A DNA stretch of 64,000 nt. Origin: Curtobacterium sp. GC_Cur_3. Its GTDB lineage: Bacteria > Actinomycetota > Actinomycetes > Actinomycetales > Microbacteriaceae. The notes under the pieces are model-generated. The model searched no databases. It saw only the letters and a list, made by a program, of their open reading frames with translations, and was not told the origin of the DNA. Position 1 is the first letter of the stretch. The number at the start of each line of letters is the position of its first letter. Below, one piece after another: positions 1 to 8,396 of the stretch. Both the position numbers and the translations under genes were made by a program. The stretch covers positions 1-64,000 of the forward strand of contig NZ_JALNUI010000001.1 of NCBI RefSeq assembly GCF_026544205.1, written 5' to 3'.

Positions 1-17
1 CCGGACGCCTCGCGGCT

Positions 18-596
18 TCATCGAATACGAGACCAGCGGTCATTGACCCGGAGGCTACGGATGGCATACACGAGCGTGAACGGCCCGAGGATCAGCAGCG
101 GCAACCATGACCCGATGCTGGCGGTATTTATCACAAGGTTGACCAGCGCGAGCAGGAGCATGAGAGCACCAGTGATAGCTGAAAACCAGGCGATGGGCTT
201 TGGCCACGGTGAGAGTTGCCCGACGTTGGCCGCCGCCGGGGCGATTCCGGTCTCACCGTCGCCGGTGCCGCTCGCATGACCGACCGCGTCGTGCAACGCG
301 CGGATGTCGCGAGCACCTTCGCCCCAGTCGAACAGCGTCGTCGGCACGGTTGGACGCGATCGAGCAGTCACGCTTGTCCCGCCGGTTGTCGGTGCGAGGT
401 CGATGGTGATGACCTCACCCCAGGAGTACAGGTTCCCACGTACGCCAAGTTCGACGCGGGCATCCGCGGACGACGTGATCCTTGCGCGCTGCGTCGACGT
501 GGCGACTCGCACGAACAGACGATGCGTCTCTTCGAGAGGCTTCGCGACTATCCAACTGGCCGTTGAGCGCGCCGCTCGCGTCCTCACTTCAAGCAT
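18..596 (-). CDS. Hypothetical membrane-anchored protein with START-like N-terminal region
   Basis: I do not recognise this family. The 192-residue product has a soluble N-terminal part of about 110 residues whose start (TASWIVAKPLEETHRLF) looks like the first strand and helix of an SRPBCC/START-like fold. A Gly/Ala-rich linker follows, then two hydrophobic segments at about residues 135-157 and 163-181, so the C-terminus is probably a membrane hairpin. The reading frame stays open upstream to 938, but that extension is Arg/Pro/Ser-rich shadow sequence over the next gene, so I start at the ATG at 594-596. No clear ribosome binding site is visible, so the start is uncertain. It lies downstream of the phosphoribosyltransferase gene on the same strand. 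Confidence 0.55.
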   Translation of the reverse strand: MLEVRTRAARSTASWIVAKPLEETHRLFVRVATSTQRARITSSADARVELGVRGNLYSWGEVITIDLAPTTGGTSVTARSRPTVPTTLFDWGEGARDIRALHDAVGHASGTGDGETGIAPAAANVGQLSPWPKPIAWFSAITGALMLLLALVNLVINTASIGSWLPLLILGPFTLVYAIRSLRVNDRWSRIR

Positions 597-676
597 GTGC
601 TCAGTCAACCCGATCGAGCGTGCCCTGGTCCCATTAGCGGATCGTCCAGCGGACGGTGCCGAGCTGGTACTGCGTC

Positions 677-1228
677 CTACAGCTCGCGCAGCGACACGAG
701 CGAGCGCAGTCGCAGCGCTCGACGAAGCGGGGTCCGCTCGAGTCCGTCGACCACGACGGCGGCTCCGATCCAGGTCGCTCCGGCCATGTCCACGAGAGCG
801 TGCGCGGCTTCCGCCTGGGCTCCCGTCGCTATCCAATCGTCGACGAAGAGCACGCGGTCCCCGGATTGCAACAGCGAGCGTCGAACTCCAAGGCGGAGGG
901 AGCGGTCTCGGTAGTCTGGCCCGGTCGAGACCTCCCACCAGGGATCACTGTCCGCGGCACGCCTCGGGTCCTTCCGGACCTCGGCGAGGCCGACGCCGAG
1001 GTGCACTGCGACGAGCGCTCCGAGGATGGCCCCGCGCGACTGGATCCCCATGATCACCGAGGGGTGGGCGTCATCGAAGAGGGAAGCAAGGCCGGGACCG
1101 AGGGAACTCAGTACGTGCGGATCACGCCACCAGCCCGTTAGGTCGGCGTAGGAGTTGTAGTCCGTCCGGTCACCGAGCCACCGAAACGAGGTCTGTAGCC
1201 GTCGTTTTAAGTCAGCGTCCGTGGTCAC
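677..1228 (-). CDS. Phosphoribosyltransferase-family protein
   Basis: Predicted type I phosphoribosyltransferase of 183 residues. The PRPP-binding loop is visible at about residues 126-138 (VLFVDDWIATGAQ: hydrophobic strand, two acidic residues, then A-T-G). An adenine-phosphoribosyltransferase-like substrate segment lies at 61-71 (GIQSRGAILGA). Such enzymes move a phosphoribosyl group between PRPP and a base. Some stand-alone members have regulatory or accessory roles, and I cannot name the substrate here. The start is a GTG at 1226-1228; an ATG just upstream runs into a stop after three codons. The gene sits in an otherwise decayed accessory patch, so it may be recently acquired cargo. Confidence 0.72.
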   Translation of the reverse strand: MTTDADLKRRLQTSFRWLGDRTDYNSYADLTGWWRDPHVLSSLGPGLASLFDDAHPSVIMGIQSRGAILGALVAVHLGVGLAEVRKDPRRAADSDPWWEVSTGPDYRDRSLRLGVRRSLLQSGDRVLFVDDWIATGAQAEAAHALVDMAGATWIGAAVVVDGLERTPLRRALRLRSLVSLREL

Positions 1229-1499
1229 GACGCCATTGTCTCAGGGCGTGTGACTGCTCAGGAAAGCAAGTCGAACCACGGACACGTGGTCTAGATGCCC
1301 GTTAGCCGGTCGTCCACCGGACCACACCCGGTAGTGACAACCACGACAACTCGACCATGTTGTGCTTGATCAGGGGATTCCCGTACAGGTGTCCCGCGAA
1401 AATGCCCGGTGAAGGGGCGCCAAACGCTACAACGCAGCAGGCGCCGTATGGTCGTGGTCAGCTGTCTCTGCCGTGGTGGGGGAGAGAGGCGTCGCGAGC
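1229..1499. other. No recognisable gene
   Basis: This stretch separates the phosphoribosyltransferase gene from the resolvase relic. Small open frames exist on both strands but none looks like a protein. I see no tRNA, hairpin or repeat that I can support. Confidence 0.4.
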
Positions 1500-1800
1500 A
1501 TGGGGAGAGGTTGGTGCAGTCGATGCCGAACTCGCGGGCGATGGTGGCCGAAGCAAGCCGACGCGGACGCATCGGCATGCTCCTACGACCTGACGGTCAG
1601 TGAGCTTGAGGGTGCGCCCTTGTACACGCCGGCGGTCTTCGGGATGCGTATGCGTTGACGCTTGTGAACGACGGTGCGAACGAAGTCGCCGAGGAGGTCC
1701 AGGATGAGGCGACCGGTTGAGTCGTCGGTCTCGCGGCTGGAGGGCTGCTGTTGCTTGAGATGGAGCAGTCGGGAGAAGCTTGAGGTCCTCGACCTGACAT
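1500..1800 (-). pseudogene. Frameshifted C-terminal relic of a serine recombinase (resolvase/invertase)
   Basis: Three successive minus-strand segments in different frames match the C-terminal half of Tn3-family resolvases. STGRLILDLLGDFVRTVVHK (about 1734-1675) corresponds to the end of the catalytic domain and long helix E. GVYKG lies at 1627-1616. GRTLKLTDRQVV continues one frame over, consistent with loss of a single base near 1617. SATIAREFGID in a further frame is the helix-turn-helix. The N-terminal catalytic serine region is absent. These are at least two frameshifts plus a 5' truncation, so this is a dead mobile-element remnant. The homology is by my own motif recognition. Confidence 0.7.
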
Positions 1801-1930
1801 AATAGGCATTATCGGCGCGCTGACGTGAGACGCTGCCGTTGGGCTGCTGCTACTTGCCGAGGCCGGGTCAGCCGCTCATGCCGCGGTTCCGGTACTTCGA
1901 GCCCACGTTCGCGGCCAGCGCCGATAGTCA

Positions 1931-1970
1931 TAAGAAAACAGTCCCGGCTCTCTGAAAAGAACCGGGACTG
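1931..1970 (-). terminator. Rho-independent terminator (minus strand)
   Basis: A perfect 9-bp stem (1939-1947 with 1962-1970, CAGTCCCGG/CCGGGACTG) is followed in the minus direction by TTTTCTTA at 1938-1931. It lies 120 bp downstream of the small membrane-protein gene and would end its transcript. The sequence is noticeably AT-richer than the rest of the window. Confidence 0.7.
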
Positions 1971-2090
1971 CCTCTTGAAAGCAAGCTCCAGGAGGCAAAA
2001 TTGAGCCCACGAGTGCGCCGCTGTTGGAATCCTTCTTCGCGACGGATTCCTTCGCGGTACACGCGAGGAAAACTTCCAAGGATGGCGCCT

Positions 2091-2351
2091 CTACTTCTTG
2101 AAACTCAACAGGAACAAGGTTGCGAAAACAGCAAACCCAACAACGGCGATCACTGACAGAACGATTGCCGGGAGAAGTATCGCTGACGAAGCAGAGGGTG
2201 GATCATTTGATGTTGACAAAGTGATGAGGTTCGCCACTGGAAGTATCGCGAAGACTGCGAAGACTGTAGTGAAAATCAGGCTAAGAGTCCGATTTCGCTT
2301 ACTCCACCTAGGCCTAGCTTGCGTCGGATCGTTTGTTCCATGTGATGACAT
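2091..2351 (-). CDS. Small two-helix membrane protein, AT-rich orphan
   Basis: This is an 86-residue product of unknown function. A basic, polar N-terminus of about 20 residues (ending in RPRWSKRNR) is followed by two strongly hydrophobic segments at about 22-44 and 56-82 and a short Lys-Lys tail. The predicted arrangement is a membrane hairpin with both ends inside. Codon choice is AT-richer than any neighbour, suggesting transfer from outside. I chose the ATG at 2349-2351; an upstream start at 2399 would add a poorly conserved-looking leader. It is a single-gene unit ended by the hairpin at 1931-1970. I cannot say whether it belongs to a plasmid, phage or defence cassette. Confidence 0.5.
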   Translation of the reverse strand: MSSHGTNDPTQARPRWSKRNRTLSLIFTTVFAVFAILPVANLITLSTSNDPPSASSAILLPAIVLSVIAVVGFAVFATLFLLSFKK

Positions 2352-2507
2352 TGCGGCCCTTAGTACGTGTCGACTGGGTTGTGTTGTAAGTTCACCCAAA
2401 GCTTGGGGCCCAGCCGGAGGTCAGAGCATAGCTCCACGAACCGTCGCTGTCTGCTCGCGATGCAGTCACCCCAAGGAACGAGTAATCGGAGGACCAGCCC
2501 GACGAGC

Positions 2508-2696
2508 TACTACTGCTTCCAGGTCGACATGACGCTCCGGGTCCACGACCTCGGTGGGCGGATCGTCGAGGTACCGATCCGTTTCCGTGACCGCATTCAC
2601 GGTGTGTCGAAGATGAGCCAGGCGATCGTCGTCGAAGCCATGCTCCGCACCACGCAGTGGGGGCTCCAGCGCCGCTTTCGTCGGCGAACGCACTGA
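2508..2696 (+). pseudogene. 3' fragment of a polyprenol monophosphomannose synthase gene (ppm-like)
   Basis: The translated segment runs YYCFQVDMTLRV, IVEVPIRFRDR and HGVSKMS, then AIVVEAMLRTTQWG. This is the characteristic C-terminal end of GT2-family dolichyl/polyprenyl-phosphate mannosyltransferases. Only about 60 codons remain: the nucleotide-binding N-terminus and DxD region are missing, and upstream sequence in frame is unrelated. It is therefore a truncated relic and not a working gene. Intact copies normally transfer mannose from GDP-mannose to polyprenyl phosphate. An intact copy is not found next to lnt and rbpA in this window, where Mycobacterium keeps it. Confidence 0.72.
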
Positions 2697-2817
2697 CTGA
2701 CGGTCAAACCGACATCTGCCTGTCGCACTGGCCCTCGGCGGCGGTCAGAGCCGCCACGTCATGCACAGTGGGAAGCCCGTCACCACTGATGGGTCGGCGG
2801 TGCTGCACGCTCGATCA

Positions 2818-3627
2818 TCATCCGACCAACTCGGTCACGATACGAACATCAAGGTCGAGTTGCGTCCTCGAACTGTGCTCCACTCGAGGTTCATCGAGCG
2901 ATCTCGAGGTCACGACTGCGCCAGTTGAGACCGTGACCTCGATCTGATGTGCGTCGAAGACCGCGCCACTGTCCACTTGCACGTGTTCCGAGCTGATCCA
3001 GCGAACCGATCGAGATGCGCGCCGAATGCTCTCGATCGTCGTCGAACCGATGAACTCTGCGCTCAGGTTCACTGCACCATCGCGCGCAACACGAAGACAC
3101 AGGCGTGCGAATCCATCGTCAGCGATCCTCGCTTCGAGGCGAACGCGCGTCTTCCGGTCCCGACTCGACTTCCACGGGCCGGTGAACGCGAACCGGTACT
3201 GCGCCTGGCGGAGCGAGGCAGCGGCGCGAAGTACTCGCGACATTTCCAGAGCGCGGAGTTCCGCAACGCCGACCGCTCCTGCCACGAGCGCTTCTCCTGC
3301 CAGGACCCGGATCACCTCGCTCGACGCTTCTCGAAGGCGCATCGGGATGAGGATGACCCCGCCCTCCTCACCCCCGCGATGGAACGATCGTTCGACCAAC
3401 ACGGTCACGTCGGGGCCGTCGTGGGCTCTGCCCGTGAAGCCGATCGATGACGAGTGCGGTGTGTCCACGGCTTCGTCCTCCAGCAGGGCGGAGAACGCCT
3501 CTGCGGGCGATCGCGAAGCACGGAGGAATCGGTCCAAGGCAACGTCGGAGCGCTCTGGTTCCTCGAACCACGGATCGCTGAGCGAACCGGCTGTCGGCCA
3601 GAAGGCGATCCGTCGCAACTTCGGCAT
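2818..3627 (-). CDS. Orphan hypothetical protein
   Basis: A 269-residue soluble protein that I cannot assign. The ATG at 3625-3627 has a good ribosome binding site (GAAGGAGCT upstream), and codon use matches the chromosome, so the gene looks real. The N-terminal third (MPKLRRIAFWPTAGSLSDPW) precedes mixed alpha/beta sequence rich in Arg and Val, with no signal peptide, membrane segment or catalytic motif that I can name. The C-terminus is dominated by alternating hydrophobic/charged strands. It stands alone between a ppm fragment and a TetR fossil, which suggests a decaying region. Confidence 0.55.
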   Translation of the reverse strand: MPKLRRIAFWPTAGSLSDPWFEEPERSDVALDRFLRASRSPAEAFSALLEDEAVDTPHSSSIGFTGRAHDGPDVTVLVERSFHRGGEEGGVILIPMRLREASSEVIRVLAGEALVAGAVGVAELRALEMSRVLRAAASLRQAQYRFAFTGPWKSSRDRKTRVRLEARIADDGFARLCLRVARDGAVNLSAEFIGSTTIESIRRASRSVRWISSEHVQVDSGAVFDAHQIEVTVSTGAVVTSRSLDEPRVEHSSRTQLDLDVRIVTELVG

Positions 3628-3708
3628 CTCGGAGCTCCTTCAATGCTGTCTCACCTGCAACTACGACGCCTGGTCCGGCAAGTGTCCCATCCGCGCGGCG
3701 GCTCACCT

Positions 3709-3746
3709 CGTGTCCTGCAGCAGCTGGGAGTACTGCTCCCGCTACC
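3709..3746 (-). pseudogene. 38-nt fossil of a TetR regulator gene
   Basis: This segment matches 5787-5824 inside the intact TetR-type gene at 36 of 38 positions. On the minus strand it still encodes REQYSQLLQDT, but the preceding Tyr codon has become TAG and the flanks are unrelated. It is a leftover of a duplication, deletion or recombination event at the 3' border of the acyl-CoA synthetase pseudogene. Confidence 0.6.
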
Positions 3747-3797
3747 GATGTCCGCGACGGGGCTCGGTAGACACATGCACGGACATCATCTCCATCG

Positions 3798-5552
3798 TCA
3801 GCGCCGATGTGGGCTACTCACGGGGCCCCGGAGCTCCGGGAACTGCTCGTCTCGCCACTCGCCGTCGATACCCGCGCCACTCGCAGCTGCACGCTCCTCA
3901 CGCTCGCGCAGCTCCACCCGACGGATCTTGCCCGAGATCGTCTTCGGCAGCTCTGCGAACTCGACGCGTCGCACCCGCGCGTAGGCCGGCAGCGCGGTCC
4001 GAGCGTGCTCGAGCACTTGCTTCGCGGTCTCGGCCGTCGCCTCCCACCCGGCAGCCAAGGTGACGTAGGCCTTCACGATGTTGAGTCGAGCGTCGTCAGG
4101 TGCCGGCACGACGGCGCTCTCCGCCACGGCGGGGTGCTGCAGCAGGACGCTCTCGACCTCGAACGGCGAGACCTTGTAGTCGGAGGACTTGAACACGTCG
4201 TCGATCCGGCCGATGAAGGTCAGTTCGTCGTTCGCGTCCCGCGAGGCGATGTCGCCCGTGTGGAAGAACCCGTCGCGCATCGACGCTGCCGTCCGCTCAG
4301 GATCGCCGAGGTACTCCGCCATCAGGTTGACGGGCCGTTGGCGGAGGTCCAGGCAGACTTCGCCCTCGTCGCCCGGCTTCCCGGTCACCGGGTCCAGCAA
4401 GGTCACGGTGACACCAGGCAGCGGGCGCCCCATCGCGCCCGGTGTGACGTGCGCGCCAGGAGCATTGCCGATGATCGCCGTCGTCTCGGTCTGGCCGTAG
4501 CCGTCACGGATGGTCAAGCCCCAGGCTTCGGCGACTCGGTCGATCACCTCGGGGTTCAGCGGTTCCCCCGCCGACACGATCTCGCGCAGCGCCTGGGGAC
4601 GCTCCCCCAGATCGGACTGCAGCATCATCCGCCACGCGGTCGGCGGCGCGCAGAACGTGCTCACCTCGGCTGCGTCCATCTGGGCCAGGAGCGCAGCGGG
4701 GTCGAAGCGCGGGGTGTTGTGGATGAACACCGTGGCCTCGGCGATCCACGGCGCGAAGAAGCAGCTCCAGGCGTGCTTCCCCCAGCCGGGAGAGCTGATC
4801 GCCAGGTGTACGTCCCCGGGCCGCAGGCCGAGCCAGTGCATCGTGCTGAGGTGCCCGACGGGGTAGGACGTCTGCGTGTGCACCACCATCTTCGGCTTCG
4901 ACGTCGTCCCGGACGTGAAGTAGACGAGACAGGGGTCGGACGTACGGGTGACCACGACGGGCCGCGACTCCCCCGCGGGTGCGCGCTCACCGAGGTCCGA
5001 TGGGTACTCCGTCCAACCCTCCGCCGCGCCACCGATCACGATGCGCGAGAAGGCCCCACGGACATCGTCGTACTTCGCCGTCTCGCCGTGGTTCGTGACG
5101 ACGTGCGCCACGGCTCCGCGGTCGACTCGGTCCTGCAGGTCGGAGGTGTCGAGCATCGTCGACGTCGGGAGGATCACGGCGCCGAGCTTGATCACCGCCA
5201 GCATCGTCTCCCAGAGCTCGAGCTAGTTGCCGAGCATGACCAGGACGTGGTCACCCTTCCGGACGCCGTGCTCGTGCAGGCGCACGGCCAGGCGGTCGGA
5301 CCTCGCGGCCATCTCCGCGTAGCTGAGCCGCTGCTCCGCACCGGCCGCATCGACGATCCACAGCGCGGTGCGGTCGTTGTCGGCGGCGATGACGTCGAAC
5401 CAGTCGTTCGCCCAGTTGAAGGTCTCTCCGAGGTCGGGCCACCGGAACCCGGCGCGCGCGGCCTCGGAGGACTCCGCGGCGAGCAGCTGGTCACGGGCAG
5501 CGCGGTACGCAGCGGTCGGGGTCAGTGGTGGCACGGTCCGATCATGCCGCAT
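3798..5552 (-). pseudogene. Acyl-CoA synthetase (AMP-forming) gene interrupted by an amber codon
   Basis: The full frame would encode a 584-residue ANL-superfamily acyl-CoA synthetase that activates a carboxylic acid with ATP and CoA. All core motifs are present: the phosphate-binding loop TSGTTSKPK, YGQTE, the hinge region HTGD...GRIDD, and the C-terminal catalytic lysine region PKTISGKIRR. Codon 110 is TAG (5223-5225) between VMLGN and LELWETMLA; Gln (CAG) is the residue expected there. The only downstream restart is an ATG at 5202-5204, which would lack the N-terminal about 115 residues. It sits 24 bp after the second TetR gene, so it was probably the regulated target. A sequencing error is a possible alternative. 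Confidence 0.78.
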
Positions 5553-5576
5553 CCGTCCGACGCGAATGCCCGCTGC

Positions 5577-6194
5577 TCAGTCGCCGGGCTTGGCGTCCTC
5601 GTCGCTCCAGCCGCTCCGCATGCGAGCGACCGCACGGTCCCAGGTCCCGAGCAGGTCGGGTTCGACCGTGAGCAGGTACTGCAGCTGGAGTCCGTCGTAG
5701 AGCGCGACGAGCTGCTTCGCCGCGTGCCGCGGCGCCATCGACCGTGGCTCCCGCCCGGTGACCATGTCCCGAGTCAGGAACAGCGTCGTGTCCTGCAGCA
5801 GCTGCGAGTACTGCTCCCGGTACCAGCCGGCGTCGGTGTCCGGTGCGCTGCAGGCCGTGCTCATCAGGTGGATGCGCGCCCGCATCATCGCCGGGTCGAG
5901 CTGCCCGAGCCGGAGCAGGTGACGGAGGTAGGGCACGGCGCCCTTCGTCTCGGCGATGACGCGCGACTGTCGACGGCCGGCTTCGATCCAGTGTGAGGCC
6001 GCGGCGACGACGAGCGCGTCCCAGGTGGGGAAGAGCTTCTTGACCATCCACACCTCGACGTTCGCCGCGCGCGCGACGACGAAGTAGTCGATGGTGTCGA
6101 AGCCGTCGCGGCGGGCGGCCTGGACGGCGCCGGCGATGACGCGGCCGCGTTCCGCCTGCTCCCCCGTCAGTGCGGTCGATCCGCTGTCGCTCAT
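5577..6194 (-). CDS. TetR-family transcriptional regulator
   Basis: 205-residue one-component repressor. The N-terminal helix-turn-helix lies at about residues 18-62 (GRVIAGAVQAARRDGFDTID then VVARAANVEVWMVKKLFPTW), and the remaining helices form a ligand/dimer domain. Its C-terminus (ALYDGLQLQYLL...ARMRSGWS) is clearly related to that of the upstream regulator (ALFDGLRVQALL...ARARRGWS), so the two are tandem paralogues. The ATG at 6192-6194 overlaps the stop of the upstream gene by 4 bp, implying translational coupling. It probably controls itself and the adjacent acyl-CoA synthetase gene, but the inducer is unknown. A 38-nt copy of part of this gene lies at 3709-3746. Confidence 0.85.
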   Translation of the reverse strand: MSDSGSTALTGEQAERGRVIAGAVQAARRDGFDTIDYFVVARAANVEVWMVKKLFPTWDALVVAAASHWIEAGRRQSRVIAETKGAVPYLRHLLRLGQLDPAMMRARIHLMSTACSAPDTDAGWYREQYSQLLQDTTLFLTRDMVTGREPRSMAPRHAAKQLVALYDGLQLQYLLTVEPDLLGTWDRAVARMRSGWSDEDAKPGD

Positions 6195-7246
6195 GGGCGT
6201 GCGCCCACGGGCAGCTGCTGGAACGGGTCGTGCTGCTCGTACGGCTCGGACCAGCCGCGTCGGGCACGTGCGGTGGCACGGTCGAACGCGTCGACGATGT
6301 CGAGTCCCGGTTCGAGCAGCGCCTGGACGCGGAGGCCGTCGAACAGCGCCAGGAGCTGCTGCGCCCCGCGCTCGGCGTCCATCGTCGCCGGCTCCCGACC
6401 GGACCGGACGTCGTCCTCGAGCGCGTCGCGGACGACGGCCTTGAAGCCCGAGTACATCGCCCGGAAGTACTCGCCGCCGGGTTGGGTCGAGCTGGTGCTC
6501 GTGCTGAGCGTGCTCGCGACGAGTCGCATCAGCGCCGGCTGTTCCGCGTGCGCCCGGACCAGGGCCCGGAGGTAGGCGACGGCGCCGAGTTCCGCGGCGA
6601 TCGGCAGCAGCGGGCCGGACAGGGCACCTGCCCAGCGCTCGATCATGGCGCGCACGAGGTCGGGCCGCGTCGGGAACAGCACGAGGAGCTCGTCGAGGTC
6701 GATGCTGGCGACGTCCGCGACGAGCTCCAGGGAGCAGTCCTCGATGCCGGTCTCGTGCAGCACCTCGATCGCCACGTTCACGATGCGCACCTGCTCGGAG
6801 GTGCTGTCGGTGTGGTGCTGGGCGGACAGGGGTGCTCTCGGGTGCGCTCGGAACCAGGTCAGCAGCGCTCCCCCGCGACGAGCCAGGAGCTCCGGGTCGG
6901 TGTCGAGCGGTGCCGTGAGCAGCGCGGCCACGTCCTGGTCGCCGTGCAGGAGCGGGTCGGCCTGCTGGTACGCCGCAGCCGACTCGGGGAAGACCCGGCG
7001 CCGGGAGGACTCCGACCACAGCACGCGGACGGTGCCGTACCGCGGCTCGGCCTGGAGCTGCGCCAGACGGTCCGACACGGCGGCGTCGTCACCCTCGACC
7101 ACCCCGACGGCCCGGTCGTGGTGTCGCGTCAGGACCCCGGTGACGCCGACCGCGGCGTTCCCCTCCCGCAGAGCGGCGAGGAGCACCGCGAAGGCTCCGT
7201 CCGTCCACGGCGTCGACGGAACCATCGCGAAGACGACTGCCCGCAT
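6191..7246 (-). CDS. Two-domain regulator: degenerate BLUF-like domain fused to TetR domain
   Basis: 351 residues. Residues 1-95 have the layout of a BLUF flavin photoreceptor domain: an initial strand VVFAM, then LREGNAAVGVTGVL, RAVGVVEG and an EPRYGTVRV segment ending RRRVFPES. Against Slr1694-type BLUF proteins, the flavin-bonding Tyr aligns with Phe6 and the essential Gln with Gly48, while one Asn (Asn30) is kept, so blue-light chemistry is probably lost. A TetR-type helix-turn-helix follows at about 152-200 and a TetR-like ligand domain runs to the end. A ribosome binding site (AGGGGATC) precedes the ATG. It overlaps the second TetR gene by 4 bp, so the two are co-expressed. The BLUF assignment rests on my manual alignment. 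Confidence 0.75.
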   Translation of the reverse strand: MRAVVFAMVPSTPWTDGAFAVLLAALREGNAAVGVTGVLTRHHDRAVGVVEGDDAAVSDRLAQLQAEPRYGTVRVLWSESSRRRVFPESAAAYQQADPLLHGDQDVAALLTAPLDTDPELLARRGGALLTWFRAHPRAPLSAQHHTDSTSEQVRIVNVAIEVLHETGIEDCSLELVADVASIDLDELLVLFPTRPDLVRAMIERWAGALSGPLLPIAAELGAVAYLRALVRAHAEQPALMRLVASTLSTSTSSTQPGGEYFRAMYSGFKAVVRDALEDDVRSGREPATMDAERGAQQLLALFDGLRVQALLEPGLDIVDAFDRATARARRGWSEPYEQHDPFQQLPVGARP

Positions 7247-7335
7247 GCTGGATCCCCTGATCAGTCGGTAAACGAGTCGTCCTCACCGTCGCACCTCCCC
7301 CGCCCGGGCGGAAATCGCGAACTGGGGGTTGACTC

Positions 7336-8382
7336 TCAGCCCGCGAGCATCGCCTTGATGCTGCGTCGTTCGTCCATCGCGCGGTACCCCTCGGCGACGT
7401 CGACGAGCGGCAGCGTCAGGTCGAACACCGAGCCGGCGTCGTAGGTGCCGGCCATCGTGCGCGCGACGAGGTCGGGCAGGTACCGGCGCACCGGTGCGAG
7501 ACCGAAGCGCAGCGTCAGGTGCTGCACGAACGGCTGGAAGATCCCGAGCTGCGGGCTGGTGTGCGGGACGCCGACCGCGCCGATGGTGCCGCCGACCCGG
7601 GCCATGCCGATCGCCGTCGCCCAGGACTCCGGTGTCCCGACGGCCTCGACGACGTGTCGGACGCCGAGCCCCCCGGTCATCTCGCGGACGGCGGCGACGG
7701 CCTCGTCCCCGCGGACGCTCACGACGTCGGTGGCGCCGTACGACCGACCGATGGCGGCGCGGTCCTCGTGACTGCTCATCAGGATGACCCGCTCCGCACC
7801 GAGGACGGACCGGGCGCCGAGCACCGCGGCGAGCCCGACGGCGCCGTCACCGATCACCGCGACGGTCGAGCCCTCGGTGACGTCGGCGAGGACGGCGCCG
7901 TGCAGGCCGGTGCCCGCGACGTCGCTCAGCGCGAGGAGGGACGGGAGCAGGTGTTCGTCGACACCGGCGAGGCCGCCGGGCACGACGACGAGGGTGCCGT
8001 CGGCCAGGGGCACCCGGACGGCCTCCCCCTGTCCTCCGTCGGCGCCGGGCGCGCCGAAGGTCCCGCCGTGCTCGCACCGCGTGTTGATGCCGTCCAGGCA
8101 GGCCGGGCAGGTGCCGTCCGACCACTGGAACGGGGCGACGACGAGGTCGCCGACCGCGACGGTGTGGACGTCCTCGCCGATCTCCTCGACGACGCCGATG
8201 AACTCGTGGCCGAGGCGTGATCCGGGCGCACGCTGGGTCACGCCGCGCCACGACCAGAGGTCGGACCCGCAGACGCACGACCGGACGACACGCACGACCG
8301 CGTCGGTGGGCTCGTGCAGGGCGGCGTCGGGGACGTCCTCGACGGTGACTTGGCCGGCGGCCTGGTAGAGGGCTGCGCGCAT
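7336..8382 (-). CDS. Zinc-dependent alcohol dehydrogenase (MDR superfamily)
   Basis: 348-residue NAD(P)-linked dehydrogenase. Catalytic zinc ligands are visible in CVCGSDLW (Cys38) and GHEF (His59/Glu60). The structural-zinc loop (CPACLDGINTRC) is partly kept, and the Rossmann motif is VIGDGAVGL. The frame extends far upstream, but the ATG at 8380-8382 gives a normal MDR N-terminus (MRAALYQAAG). It is the last gene of the peptide-utilisation array, 14 bp after the KPR-type reductase, and so probably oxidises or reduces a product of that pathway. The substrate cannot be read from sequence. Confidence 0.85.
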   Translation of the reverse strand: MRAALYQAAGQVTVEDVPDAALHEPTDAVVRVVRSCVCGSDLWSWRGVTQRAPGSRLGHEFIGVVEEIGEDVHTVAVGDLVVAPFQWSDGTCPACLDGINTRCEHGGTFGAPGADGGQGEAVRVPLADGTLVVVPGGLAGVDEHLLPSLLALSDVAGTGLHGAVLADVTEGSTVAVIGDGAVGLAAVLGARSVLGAERVILMSSHEDRAAIGRSYGATDVVSVRGDEAVAAVREMTGGLGVRHVVEAVGTPESWATAIGMARVGGTIGAVGVPHTSPQLGIFQPFVQHLTLRFGLAPVRRYLPDLVARTMAGTYDAGSVFDLTLPLVDVAEGYRAMDERRSIKAMLAG

Positions 8383-8396
8383 GGGGGGACTCCGGT

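Noticed and set aside
1876-2079. 67-codon minus-strand frame
   Set aside because: It runs through the terminator hairpin at 1931-1970 and has no ribosome binding site.
3807-5996. A 729-codon plus-strand open frame
   Set aside because: Antisense to the acyl-CoA synthetase pseudogene, with shadow composition and no motif.
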